64,000 nt of DNA from Cognataquiflexum aquatile (GCF_003316845.1 NZ_QMIK01000011.1:1-64000); one strand, 5' to 3'; shown: positions 27,053 to 34,537, numbered from the stretch's first letter. Program-made: numbers and translations. Notes: generated from the letters alone by a model not told the origin.

Positions 27053-28540
27053 TTACAGTTTGTTTTCCTTGACAACTTCTCTGGCAACTACATGGCCTGA
27101 AATAAGACTAGGCGGGACACCCGGTCCCGGAACAGTCAGTTGGCCGGTATAGTACAGATTTTTGACTTTTTTATTTTTTAGGGAGGGTTTCAATATTGCT
27201 GTCTGCAATAAAGTATTGGCAAGTCCATAAGCATTACCTTTGAAAGCATGGTAATCAGCCTTGAAGTCGCTGTGGGCATACGAGCGTTTGTAAATCACAT
27301 GACTTCGGATTTCTTGGCCGGTGAGTTTCTCCAGTCTGTCCATCACCATATGGTAATATTTTTCCCGGACTTCCTCTCCATCTTCCAGATCAGGGGCAAG
27401 TGGAATCAGGATAACTAGGTTTTCCATTCCTTCAGGAGCCACGCTAGGATCTGTTTTGGAGGCGGCGGAAAGGTAGAAAAGAGGTCTTTCCGGCCATCTT
27501 GGATGAGTATAAATGGCATCCGCATGAGGGCCCATTTGTTCGTCAAAAAAGAGGCAGTGATGGGTTACGTTTTCGATTTTTTTGTCCACGCCAAGATAGA
27601 AGAGTAAGCTTGATGGTGCCATGACACGCTTATCCCAATAGTTGGCATCGTAGTTTCTATATTCCGGAGCCAGTAAAACACTTTCCACATGATGGTAATC
27701 CGCACCGGCTACCAAAATATCTGTTTCGATTTTTTCACCGTTTTTCAAAACCACATTGCGGGCTATCCCATTGGTGACATTGATATGGTCAACTTCAGCG
27801 CCCAACCTGAATTTCACGCCTTTTTCTTCGGCTAGGCTGATCATGCCTTCCACGATTTTGAACATGCCTCCCATGGGATACCATGTGCCCAAAGCAATGT
27901 CGGCATAATTCATCAAGCTGTAGAGTGCGGGAATATTGTCAGCCGTTCCTCCCAAAAAAAGAACGGGAAACTCCATCAGTCTGATGATTTTCTCATGTTT
28001 GAAAAACTTCCTGACATGTTTGGACATGGACTGAAACACATCCATCCTGACTACGTCGATCAGTAATTTTGGGCTGGTGAATTCCGTCAAAGACCTGCTT
28101 GGCTTATAGACCAAATCCTCAATCCCCACTTTGTATTTGTATGCCGCCTGCTTCAGGAATTCATCCAGTTTTGGTCCCACACCCGGTTCCAATGACTCTA
28201 ATAAGCCTTTGAATTCTTCCAGATTTGCAGGGATTTCCATGAAATCGTTTTCCCCGAAGACCACGGTGTATGAAGGGCTGAGGCGCTTCAGATCATAATA
28301 ATCAGAGACCTTTTTCCCAAAATATCCGAAATAGGTTTCAAACACGTCCGGCATCCAATACCAACTGGGACCCATATCAAAAACAAAACCCTCGGATTCG
28401 AACTGTCTGGCTCTTCCCCCGGGGGTATCATTTTTTTCTAAAAGTGTCACTTGGTATCCGGCATGTGCCAGATGCGTGGCTGCTGATAGTCCTGCAAAGC
28501 CGGAACCTATCACAACCACATTTTTCTTTGATATTGACAT
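27053..28540 (-). CDS. crtI: Phytoene desaturase
   Basis: A 495-residue FAD-dependent CrtI-type desaturase that converts phytoene stepwise to lycopene or related polyenes. The N-terminal dinucleotide-binding motif VIGSGFAGLSAATHLA (about 10-25) is followed by LLEKNDTPGGRA. The C-terminal carotenoid-desaturase signature is LYYTGQLTVPGPGVPPSLISG (about 460-480). Its start overlaps the stop of the upstream ECF sigma gene by one base (TAATG), so the two are translationally coupled. How many double bonds it introduces, and whether it also acts as a 3,4-desaturase, cannot be read from sequence. Confidence 0.96.
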   Translation of the reverse strand: MSISKKNVVVIGSGFAGLSAATHLAHAGYQVTLLEKNDTPGGRARQFESEGFVFDMGPSWYWMPDVFETYFGYFGKKVSDYYDLKRLSPSYTVVFGENDFMEIPANLEEFKGLLESLEPGVGPKLDEFLKQAAYKYKVGIEDLVYKPSRSLTEFTSPKLLIDVVRMDVFQSMSKHVRKFFKHEKIIRLMEFPVLFLGGTADNIPALYSLMNYADIALGTWYPMGGMFKIVEGMISLAEEKGVKFRLGAEVDHINVTNGIARNVVLKNGEKIETDILVAGADYHHVESVLLAPEYRNYDANYWDKRVMAPSSLLFYLGVDKKIENVTHHCLFFDEQMGPHADAIYTHPRWPERPLFYLSAASKTDPSVAPEGMENLVILIPLAPDLEDGEEVREKYYHMVMDRLEKLTGQEIRSHVIYKRSYAHSDFKADYHAFKGNAYGLANTLLQTAILKPSLKNKKVKNLYYTGQLTVPGPGVPPSLISGHVVAREVVKENKL

Positions 28541-29052
28541 TAATTTCTATGTTTGTACATATGCAGGTCGTCTTTCAAAAGCTTCCTCGCTATATGTATT
28601 CTGTTTTTTACAGTTCCAATGGGAATCTCTAATTTATCTGCAATCTCATGGTATTTGAAACCTCTGAAGTGCATCATAAATGGAGTCTTGTACACGGCTT
28701 CAAGGTTTTCGATTGCCAATTGGATATCGTTCATCGCAAAATCGCCATAAGCGCCGTTTTCGACAAGTACATCCCCTGAGTTCAGATAATGCAAGTTATC
28801 CGTCGTGTCTACAAAGGTACCTCTTCTTACCATCCTTTGGTAGTTGGTGATAAAGGTATTTTTCATGATGGTATAAAGCCACGCTTTCAAATTAGTCCCC
28901 TCAGTGAACTTATCTTTATTGGTAAAAGCTTTGACCATGGTATCCTGAAGAAGATCATTAGCATCATCTGTATCCCTGGTCAATTTTAGTGCAAAAGGTT
29001 TCAAAGAACTTGAAAGCTTCTGTAGCGAGTAACTGAATTCTAGAGTCGTCAT
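28540..29052 (-). CDS. ECF RNA polymerase sigma factor of the carotenoid operon
   Basis: A 170-residue sigma-70 family ECF factor. Region 2 (DANDLLQDTMVKAFTNKDKFTEGTNLKAWLYTIMKNTF) and region 4 (HEIADKLEIPIGTVKNRIHIARKLLK) are both intact. The frame is open to 29076, but a consensus promoter -7 box occupies 29074-29081, so a transcript starting there cannot include the first ATG; ATG 29052 (MTTLEFS...) is chosen. It is the first gene of the sigma-crtI-crtB-ispH-crtW unit and is coupled to crtI by a TAATG overlap. No anti-sigma gene sits next to it; the neighbouring MerR/B12 regulator may control it instead. Confidence 0.9.
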   Translation of the reverse strand: MTTLEFSYSLQKLSSSLKPFALKLTRDTDDANDLLQDTMVKAFTNKDKFTEGTNLKAWLYTIMKNTFITNYQRMVRRGTFVDTTDNLHYLNSGDVLVENGAYGDFAMNDIQLAIENLEAVYKTPFMMHFRGFKYHEIADKLEIPIGTVKNRIHIARKLLKDDLHMYKHRN

Positions 29053-29062
29053 GGCTTTTTGA

Positions 29063-29142
29063 TTTTGTTTAATCAAAGGTAAATAACTCTAAACAAAAAC
29101 CAAACATTTTGTCTAATAAAAAAATAAAAAACTTAAACAAAA
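29063..29142. promoter_or_regulatory. Candidate operator array: two inverted pairs of TTTTGTYTA
   Basis: Four 9-bp copies are visible: plus-strand TTTTGTTTA (29063-29071) and TTTTGTCTA (29107-29115), and reverse-complement copies TAAACAAAA (29090-29098 and 29134-29142). Centre-to-centre spacing inside each inverted pair is 27 bp, and the whole pair repeats after 44 bp. The array covers the promoter of the ECF sigma operon. The likely binder is the MerR/CarH-like protein encoded just upstream; that assignment is inference. Confidence 0.5.
29074..29104 (-). promoter_or_regulatory. Promoter of the sigma-crtI-crtB-ispH-crtW operon
   Basis: On the minus strand TTTG (29101-29104), 19 nt and TACCTTTG (29074-29081) match the Bacteroidota housekeeping promoter consensus without a mismatch. 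Transcription should begin near 29068, about 15 nt before ATG 29052. Confidence 0.75.
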
Positions 29143-29210
29143 TGAATCATGAGATTTTCAAAATATCTAAATTAACTATCAGAGGCTTATTTTGTATTTA
29201 AAGGGATAAA

Positions 29211-29240
29211 AAAAAGGTGAGAATGGTATTTCTCACCTTG
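29211..29240 (-). terminator. Terminator of the cruF-crtZ-merR unit
   Basis: On the minus strand a stem of about 10 bp (arms 29214-29223 and 29230-29239) is followed by a run of nine T. It separates the regulator transcript from the ECF sigma operon. Confidence 0.85.
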
Positions 29241-29266
29241 TTTAATTTTTTGTTCAATTTATAAAA

Positions 29267-30163
29267 CTATTTCTCTACAAGGACTTGGTCCATTTCTTCA
29301 ATAAATTCCTTCAATTGCTTGATATAATGCATAGCACGGACGTTTTTAGGGAAATCCAGGTCCTGTCCCACGATTTGGTAGCCGGACAGAATAATTTCTG
29401 ATTTATCGAATCTTTCAGAGATGCTATAAATATAGTCTTGGATTTGTTCACTGTTTGGCGAAGTTGTGATCACTGTCATCAAAAACTCAGGCTGATGGAG
29501 TCTGTACACAATCTGAAGGTCTTCATCCGGCGTGTTTTGTCCAAGATAGATCAACTTGTGACCTTTGAGTTTGATCAGGTAAGCAGCAAAGAGAATGGAT
29601 ATTTCATGCAATTCCCCTTCAGGTAAGTAAAGCAAGAACTTTTTACCTCCCCCTTTGTAGATTTGGCCATCGATCGCGACGATCAGTTTTTGTCGGATCA
29701 GGTTGCTGATAAAATGCTCCTGTGCCGGATTGATCGCACCTGTCTGCCACAATACGCCTATTTTTGACATAAAAGGATAGATGATATTGAGCATGGTTTG
29801 TTCAAAACCTATTTTCAGGATATTGGTTGAAAGCACCTTTTCGAATCTCTCTTCATCCATCTCGATCATGCAGATGGTCAATGCATGGATCTGATCGTCA
29901 TGAGTGAGGGTTTTTTCAGTGAGTTTGACGACTTCTTCCTTCATCTCAGCCTCAGTCATATTGGCGATTTTGCTGATTTTGAAACCGTTGTCATTCAACA
30001 AAGCCACATTTAAAATGAGTTTGAGACTGGCATCATCATAAAATCTGATGTTGGTGTCTGTCCTCATGGGCTGCAACAAATTGTAACGCTGTTCCCAAAT
30101 ACGTAAAGTGTGGGCCTTGATGCCCGACATTTGTTCCAGATCTTTGATTGAATAAGTACTCAC
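29267..30163 (-). CDS. MerR-type regulator with B12-binding domain (CarH/LitR-like)
   Basis: A 298-residue protein: N-terminal MerR winged HTH (1-70, IKAHTLRIWEQRY), a four-helix B12-cap domain (about 80-165) and a C-terminal Rossmann cobalamin-binding domain (about 175-295). In the cap, Trp139 is followed after nine residues by Glu149-His150, the W-x9-E-H motif of the photoreceptor CarH. The lower-ligand motif is ELHEIS with His186, 47 residues after the Trp (46 in Thermus CarH). Gln140 replaces the His next to Trp that Thermus CarH uses in its light-adapted state. It starts with GTG 2 nt after crtZ. It likely represses carotenoid genes in the dark when bound to adenosylcobalamin; this function is inferred from motif and context. 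Confidence 0.85.
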   Translation of the reverse strand: MSTYSIKDLEQMSGIKAHTLRIWEQRYNLLQPMRTDTNIRFYDDASLKLILNVALLNDNGFKISKIANMTEAEMKEEVVKLTEKTLTHDDQIHALTICMIEMDEERFEKVLSTNILKIGFEQTMLNIIYPFMSKIGVLWQTGAINPAQEHFISNLIRQKLIVAIDGQIYKGGGKKFLLYLPEGELHEISILFAAYLIKLKGHKLIYLGQNTPDEDLQIVYRLHQPEFLMTVITTSPNSEQIQDYIYSISERFDKSEIILSGYQIVGQDLDFPKNVRAMHYIKQLKEFIEEMDQVLVEK

Positions 30164-30165
30164 AA

Positions 30166-30612
30166 TTAGTAGCGTTTAAAGTATTTCTTGGGTACTATGA
30201 ATAAGCCGAAAGAAACGGCATCATGTTTTTTATTTGTGGCGTGATGGGCTTGATGGGCTCTGAAGATTCCCAGTAGGAAACTGTTTTTTGGCCTGTCAAA
30301 CCATTTTGCTCTCCGGTGTACCAATACATCGTGGATGATGAAATACAATACCCCATACAAGCTGATCCCTATTCCTATCCAAAACCGGTAGTCCAAATTG
30401 TCCACTCCCAGAAAGATCAATGCGATCGCGATACTTCCGAAAAGAAGTGAAAACAAATCATTGAGCTCAAAGAAAGATTTGGAAGGCTCATGGTGTGTTT
30501 TGTGGATATTCCAGAGTGGCCCATGCATGATATACTTATGGATAAACCAACCTGAAAATTCCATTATTGCGAATCCGATCAATATAAATAGTACAGCAAT
30601 CATTATTGTCAT
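30166..30612 (-). CDS. crtZ: Beta-carotene 3-hydroxylase (CrtZ type)
   Basis: A 148-residue membrane di-iron hydroxylase of the fatty-acid-hydroxylase superfamily. The histidine boxes typical of CrtZ are HKYIMH, HKTHH, HDVLVHRR and HQAHH, set between hydrophobic segments. It hydroxylates C3 of the beta-ionone ring. The frame is open to a TTG at 30660 that overlaps cruF; ATG 30612 is chosen because the protein then begins directly with its first membrane helix, as is usual. It is followed 2 nt later by the CarH-like regulator. Confidence 0.9.
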   Translation of the reverse strand: MTIMIAVLFILIGFAIMEFSGWFIHKYIMHGPLWNIHKTHHEPSKSFFELNDLFSLLFGSIAIALIFLGVDNLDYRFWIGIGISLYGVLYFIIHDVLVHRRAKWFDRPKNSFLLGIFRAHQAHHATNKKHDAVSFGLFIVPKKYFKRY

Positions 30613-30652
30613 AACTCCAAGTGAATTAGATTGTTTATTGGTGAATTTTGAT

Positions 30653-31345
30653 TTAGGCAATAAAATTCAAAATGGCAAAGAATGTAACCAAATTGATTAA
30701 TAGATAGGTGGAAATTGCGTTTTCTTTAATAAATACTGATTTCCTGTAGCTGATTTGGAGGATAAATGCCACACCAAACCAACCAAGATAATTGGAAAGT
30801 GGAATCACATTCCCTTCCCATGTCCAGAAATCAAGATTTACTGCCACCGGTTCAATCAAGTAATCGATAGCAACCATCAAGGCCGCAGCAATTCCTGCTG
30901 CCAACCAATCGTTTTTTATTTTCGAAGAAAACAGATTTCCTACTGAATAAACCAAAAGCAGCCAGTTTACTCCGATGACCAAAGGGACCTCAAAAAGTTT
31001 ATAGCCTAAGGTTTCGCCATATTGATAATTACCAAATGGAAATCCCGTATGGATGCCCAATACTTCTGATCCAAATCCCAAAACCATGGCCGAAAATGCA
31101 AAAATCCAAAACGACCTATTCCATCCGGTATGAAATAACAATAAGATACCAAGACTCAGGATCAAGGTAAATGGTGTCATCATTTGAAAGTAAGGGCGAA
31201 CCATAGGCATTGCCAATCCGATTATTCCAAAGACGTAAAAAGCAGTAATTATTCCCCTGAAAAGCTGAATCTTGTTTTTTTGGATTTCTTGAATGATTCC
31301 AAAAACGGGTTGATGTTCTTTATTTTTGGTAAGACTGGAGGACAT
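30653..31345 (-). CDS. Carotenoid biosynthesis membrane protein (CruF/DUF422 family)
   Basis: A 230-residue polytopic membrane protein with about six to seven hydrophobic segments. It matches the PF04240 family, which includes the C-1',2' hydratase CruF. Signature stretches are GSEVLGIHTGFPFGNYQYG (about 92-110), VPLVIGVNWLLLVY, and IDYLIEPVAVNLDFWTWEG (about 160-178). By family it adds a tertiary 1'-hydroxyl to the acyclic end of monocyclic carotenoids, which fits flexixanthin-type products. It is the first gene of the cruF-crtZ-merR unit and divergent from DUF4286. It is not a lycopene cyclase, as the PxE(E)xxF motifs are absent. Confidence 0.8.
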   Translation of the reverse strand: MSSSLTKNKEHQPVFGIIQEIQKNKIQLFRGIITAFYVFGIIGLAMPMVRPYFQMMTPFTLILSLGILLLFHTGWNRSFWIFAFSAMVLGFGSEVLGIHTGFPFGNYQYGETLGYKLFEVPLVIGVNWLLLVYSVGNLFSSKIKNDWLAAGIAAALMVAIDYLIEPVAVNLDFWTWEGNVIPLSNYLGWFGVAFILQISYRKSVFIKENAISTYLLINLVTFFAILNFIA

Positions 31346-31446
31346 ATTGCCGAAATGATTTTGGATTATTCACGGGTGATTAACAACATGAACTTATATT
31401 TGTTGGTAAATGAATGCCACAAAATTAAAGATAAATGTAAGGAAAT

Positions 31447-31752
31447 ATGATATTATATAATGTAACGGTCAATATAGAGAAAGAATCCGAAGCGGAATGG
31501 GTAGCTTGGATGAAAGAAACACATATCCCGGACGTATTGGCCACAGGGATGTTTTTGGAAAACAGGTTTTATAAGATACTCCATGACAACGAGGACGGAT
31601 CGACCAATTATTCTGTGCAGTATTTTACTGACAACATGGAAAAGATTATGGAATACCAACAAAGTTTTGCCGCAAAGCTTCAGGAAGATGTAAATCAGAA
31701 ATTTAGAGATAGGTTTGTGGTATTCAGAACTTTACTTGAAACCGTAGAATAA
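31447..31752 (+). CDS. DUF4286-family protein
   Basis: A 101-residue cytoplasmic protein matching the small Bacteroidota DUF4286 family (MILYNVTVNIEKE at the start, VQYF and QKFRDRFVVFRTLLE at the end). The fold is probably a ferredoxin-like dimeric barrel, judging from the alternating beta/alpha pattern; its function is unknown. A perfect -7 box TATATTTG lies at 31395-31402 upstream, although no good -33 element pairs with it. It begins a plus-strand unit with tspO and tag (gaps of 3 bp each), divergent from the carotenoid genes. Confidence 0.8.
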   Translation: MILYNVTVNIEKESEAEWVAWMKETHIPDVLATGMFLENRFYKILHDNEDGSTNYSVQYFTDNMEKIMEYQQSFAAKLQEDVNQKFRDRFVVFRTLLETVE

Positions 31753-31755
31753 GCC

Positions 31756-32220
31756 ATGAAAAATATATTCAAATTGATCATTTCAATTATTATTCCTCAG
31801 ATAGTCGGAGGATTAGGAGCCTTGGCCACTATTTCCTCAGTGCAAAGCTGGTATCAGACGATTAACAAGCCATTTTTCACGCCTCCTTCTTGGGTTTTTG
31901 GACCGGCATGGACAACACTTTATTTGTTGATCGGGATTGCGTTGTTTTTAATCTGGAAATCAAACCATCCCATGAAAAAAAAGGCTCTTTGGCTGTTTGG
32001 GATCCAGCTTTTCCTCAATGGTATCTGGTCCCCTGCATTTTTTGGCATGGAATCTCCCATCCTTGGATTGTTGGTTATTGTTCCGCTTTGGATCATGATC
32101 GTCGTCTGCATCCGGGTGTTTTTCCCGATCAATAAAATTGCGTCGTACCTGATGGTTCCTTATTTGCTTTGGGTAAGTTTTGCCACGGCATTGAATGCCG
32201 GGATTTGGTATCTCAATTAA
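31756..32220 (+). CDS. tspO: TspO/MBR-family tryptophan-rich sensory protein
   Basis: A 154-residue membrane protein with five transmembrane helices. It carries the family hallmarks WYQTINKPFFTPPSWVFGPAWTTLY (first loop and second helix), FQLFLNGIWSPAFFG-like third helix and a Trp-rich C-terminal helix. TspO proteins bind porphyrins and cholesterol-like lipids; in phototrophs TspO tunes pigment genes to oxygen and light. Its position directly across from a carotenoid cluster with a B12-type regulator suggests a role in photo-oxidative or porphyrin stress; that is inference. It lies in the DUF4286-tspO-tag operon. Confidence 0.92.
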   Translation: MKNIFKLIISIIIPQIVGGLGALATISSVQSWYQTINKPFFTPPSWVFGPAWTTLYLLIGIALFLIWKSNHPMKKKALWLFGIQLFLNGIWSPAFFGMESPILGLLVIVPLWIMIVVCIRVFFPINKIASYLMVPYLLWVSFATALNAGIWYLN

Positions 32221-32223
32221 ATT

Positions 32224-32820
32224 ATGGCAATAGAACAGGAAAACGGAAAATTTAGATGCCCATGGTGTCTGGGTTTTGAAGATTATGTCAAATACCATGA
32301 TGAAGAATGGGGAGTTCCCGTTTTCGACGACCAAAAACAGTTCGAATTTTTGGTCTTGGAAAGTGCACAGGCTGGGTTAAGCTGGTCTACGATTTTGAAA
32401 AAAAGGGAGGGTTATCGGAAAGCTTTTGCAGAATTTGATTACCGCGTAGTGGCAGATTTGCCGGATGGATATGTACAGGAATTATTGTTGGATTCGGGCA
32501 TCATCAGGAATGAAATGAAAATCCGGGCGGCCATCAACAATGCCAAAAGGTTTATGGAAATCCAAGCTTCACATGGAAGCTTTAGAAACTACATCTGGGA
32601 TTTTGTAGGAGGAAAACCTGTTCAAAACCAATTGAAATCCATGTCCGAAGCTCTTGCGACCAGCCCGATATCCGATAGACTTGCCAAGGACATGAAATCC
32701 CGGGGGTTCAAATTTTTGGGAAGCACCACATTATACGCCCACATGCAGGCTACAGGACTGGTCAATGACCACTTGGTCGATTGCTTTAGGTATGAAGAAG
32801 TCAGAGCCTTGGGAATATAA
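32224..32820 (+). CDS. tag: DNA-3-methyladenine glycosylase I
   Basis: A 198-residue base-excision repair glycosylase that removes 3-methyladenine from alkylated DNA. The N-terminal CPWC...YHDEEWGVP stretch supplies zinc ligands (with a His and a Cys near the C-terminus, TTLYAHMQATGLVNDHLVDC). The core ESAQAGLSWSTILKKREGYRKAF holds the Glu that acts in base recognition. Length and order match E. coli Tag. It is the last gene of the DUF4286-tspO-tag unit, followed by a strong terminator. Confidence 0.96.
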   Translation: MAIEQENGKFRCPWCLGFEDYVKYHDEEWGVPVFDDQKQFEFLVLESAQAGLSWSTILKKREGYRKAFAEFDYRVVADLPDGYVQELLLDSGIIRNEMKIRAAINNAKRFMEIQASHGSFRNYIWDFVGGKPVQNQLKSMSEALATSPISDRLAKDMKSRGFKFLGSTTLYAHMQATGLVNDHLVDCFRYEEVRALGI

Positions 32821-32870
32821 AAAGCCAAGCCTAAGGAGATTCCTTTTTGCTTGGCTTTGATTTTTTTTAC
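32821..32870. terminator. Terminator after tag
   Basis: A 10-bp perfect stem (32821-32830 with 32849-32858) followed by nine T on the plus strand. An A-run before it gives a shorter T tract for the convergent minus-strand gene. Confidence 0.85.
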
Positions 32871-32967
32871 AAAAAACGGAATTTAATCTAACTTTTTTCC
32901 CCTATTCATGGAGTTGGACAGACTCGCCCAAGTTGGTGTCCACACAACCTTTAACCTCATCTACCAA

Positions 32968-33711
32968 CTATTTGACAGGGTTATATGCTTTGCTATAGGC
33001 AGACCAGATTTCATAGATAGGATTTCCGGTGGAGCTCAGGCCGCTATGGTGCCATTCGCCATCAATAACCTCGTATTTGAATTCAAGACTTGCACCGACT
33101 CTGCTATTGTCTCTGGAGAAGAACTCGATTTTTTCAATGTAGGTGCCGTTTTCAGCAGTGTAAGTTCCACCGCCTGTCCCGCTAAATTCTTTGGTTTCGG
33201 AATTGAAAGCCACCCATTGGAAGCGTCCTCCGCTCAGGATTTTGATTGTTCGTCGTGCCCCGGGAGTACTTCTTGCGATTTCATTGTCTCTTTTTCTACC
33301 CGTAATTACCCAGTTTCGGGTCAGGTCATCTTTTGCATCACTTACTTTTTCCCATATTTCGACCAATGTTTTGCCTTCCATTTCTGTAGAAATCACCATT
33401 TTCCCTCCCACCATATCCAAGCTGAAATCAGTCCTTTGTCCCACCATCTCGGGATTGACGGTGTAAAAATCCAGTATTTCCTGATAAAGATTGTCTTTGA
33501 TGGTGTATGGTCCGCCACCTGCACTTACAAACGCATTGGTGGCTGTTTCTTTTGCCCCAAAAGAAAAATAACCATCCTGGTATATTTTGATGTACTCTTT
33601 TTCTGTCATCGCCTTGCCGTTTTGGTGGGTCATTTTCCAGGCACCTTCGAGATTTTGGGCAAAAATCGCCCCGGCAAGAAACAGGAAGGGCAACAATATT
33701 ATTTTTTTCAT
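32968..33711 (-). CDS. Secreted protein with two tandem lipocalin-like repeats
   Basis: A 247-residue exported protein (signal peptide 1-18, ending IFAQ) of unknown function. The mature part consists of two homologous halves: LEGAW (21-25), GGGPYT (65-70), ILDFY and VEIWEKV (117-123) in the first match LTRNW (130-134), GGGTYT (180-185), IEFFSR and YEIWSAY (233-239) in the second. Each half looks like a small beta-barrel of the lipocalin-like DUF type common in Bacteroidota. No catalytic motif is seen. It stands alone, convergent with tag and divergent from the Rieske protein. Confidence 0.75.
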   Translation of the reverse strand: MKKIILLPFLFLAGAIFAQNLEGAWKMTHQNGKAMTEKEYIKIYQDGYFSFGAKETATNAFVSAGGGPYTIKDNLYQEILDFYTVNPEMVGQRTDFSLDMVGGKMVISTEMEGKTLVEIWEKVSDAKDDLTRNWVITGRKRDNEIARSTPGARRTIKILSGGRFQWVAFNSETKEFSGTGGGTYTAENGTYIEKIEFFSRDNSRVGASLEFKYEVIDGEWHHSGLSSTGNPIYEIWSAYSKAYNPVK

Positions 33712-33762
33712 GGTATGATTATATTAGGTTTAGGATTCTAAATTACCATTTTAAACTTGCTT

Positions 33763-34080
33763 ATGAAAACATTTACCCTTGGACAAAGTAAAGAGCAGGT
33801 GCTTCAGATGATTCCGGAAAAGCGGATCAAACTTGTCCAATTGGGAGGTGAGAAAATCTGCATTTCCAGAAATGGGGAGGCTTTTTTTGCTTTCGAACCA
33901 TTTTGTCCACACCGTATGGCCTCTTTGCTGCAAGGTACCATCATCCGAGATGAAATTGTTTGCCCCCTTCATCAATATAGGTTTGACCTCAGGTCGGGCC
34001 AGGTGCTATCGGGACAATGTCCGGATCTAAAAGTGTATAAAGTCGGCCTTTCTGAAAAAGGACTTGAAATATGGATATGA
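33763..34080 (+). CDS. Rieske [2Fe-2S] protein
   Basis: A 105-residue soluble Rieske ferredoxin. The two cluster motifs are CPHRMASL and CPLHQYRFD, 17 residues apart, each giving one Cys and one His. The frame is open from a TTG at 33757, but ATG 33763 is the better start. Such small proteins act as electron carriers for oxygenases or as subunits of nitrite-reductase-like systems. No partner oxygenase is adjacent, so the redox partner is unknown. Confidence 0.88.
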   Translation: MKTFTLGQSKEQVLQMIPEKRIKLVQLGGEKICISRNGEAFFAFEPFCPHRMASLLQGTIIRDEIVCPLHQYRFDLRSGQVLSGQCPDLKVYKVGLSEKGLEIWI

Positions 34081-34091
34081 CCTGATGTCCA

Positions 34092-34427
34092 TCAATGCAG
34101 TTTTGATCCATTGGGAACTGCTTTGTCGGCAGAGGCCAATACAATCTGACCACTTCCATCGTCAAATCCCGTCACCAAAACCTCAGACATGAAATCCGCT
34201 ATTTGTTTTGGGGCGAAATTGCAAACACAAAGCACCTGCTTTCCAATCAGTTGTTCAGTTTGGTAATGGCCTGTGATTTGGGCAGATGACTTTTTTATAC
34301 CAAGCTCCCCTAAATCAACCCAGATTTTATAAGCAGGCCTCTTCGTTTTAGCAAAGATTTCGGCACGGACTATTGTTCCGATCCGAAGGTCTATTCTTTG
34401 AAATTCGATAAAGTCAATCGTTTGCAT
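34092..34427 (-). CDS. csaA: tRNA-binding domain protein, CsaA-like
   Basis: A 111-residue stand-alone OB-fold of the EMAP-II/tRNA-binding family. The characteristic stretch is FQRIDLRIGTIVRAE (about 9-23), followed by KSSAQIT and QVLCVCNFAPKQI, ending in a VLVTGFDDGSG loop. CsaA homologues bind tRNA and are reported to have chaperone-like, secretion-related activity; the in vivo role is uncertain. It is convergent with the Rieske gene, 11 bp away. Confidence 0.88.
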   Translation of the reverse strand: MQTIDFIEFQRIDLRIGTIVRAEIFAKTKRPAYKIWVDLGELGIKKSSAQITGHYQTEQLIGKQVLCVCNFAPKQIADFMSEVLVTGFDDGSGQIVLASADKAVPNGSKLH

Positions 34428-34537
34428 TGATTAAGATTTTTTATATATTTGAAAACTTTCTCCTCCAAAGAGGAGTTATAAATCTACTCAAACCTCCATT
34501 ATAAATGTTGCAAGTGTCAAAAATCTCTACTTCGGGA

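Noticed and set aside
30653-31345. Lycopene cyclase (CrtYcd-like) as identity of the first carotenoid-cluster protein
   Set aside because: The cyclase motifs (PxE-E-xxF) are absent, while the HTGFPFGNYQYG and IDYLIEPVAV stretches match the CruF/DUF422 family.
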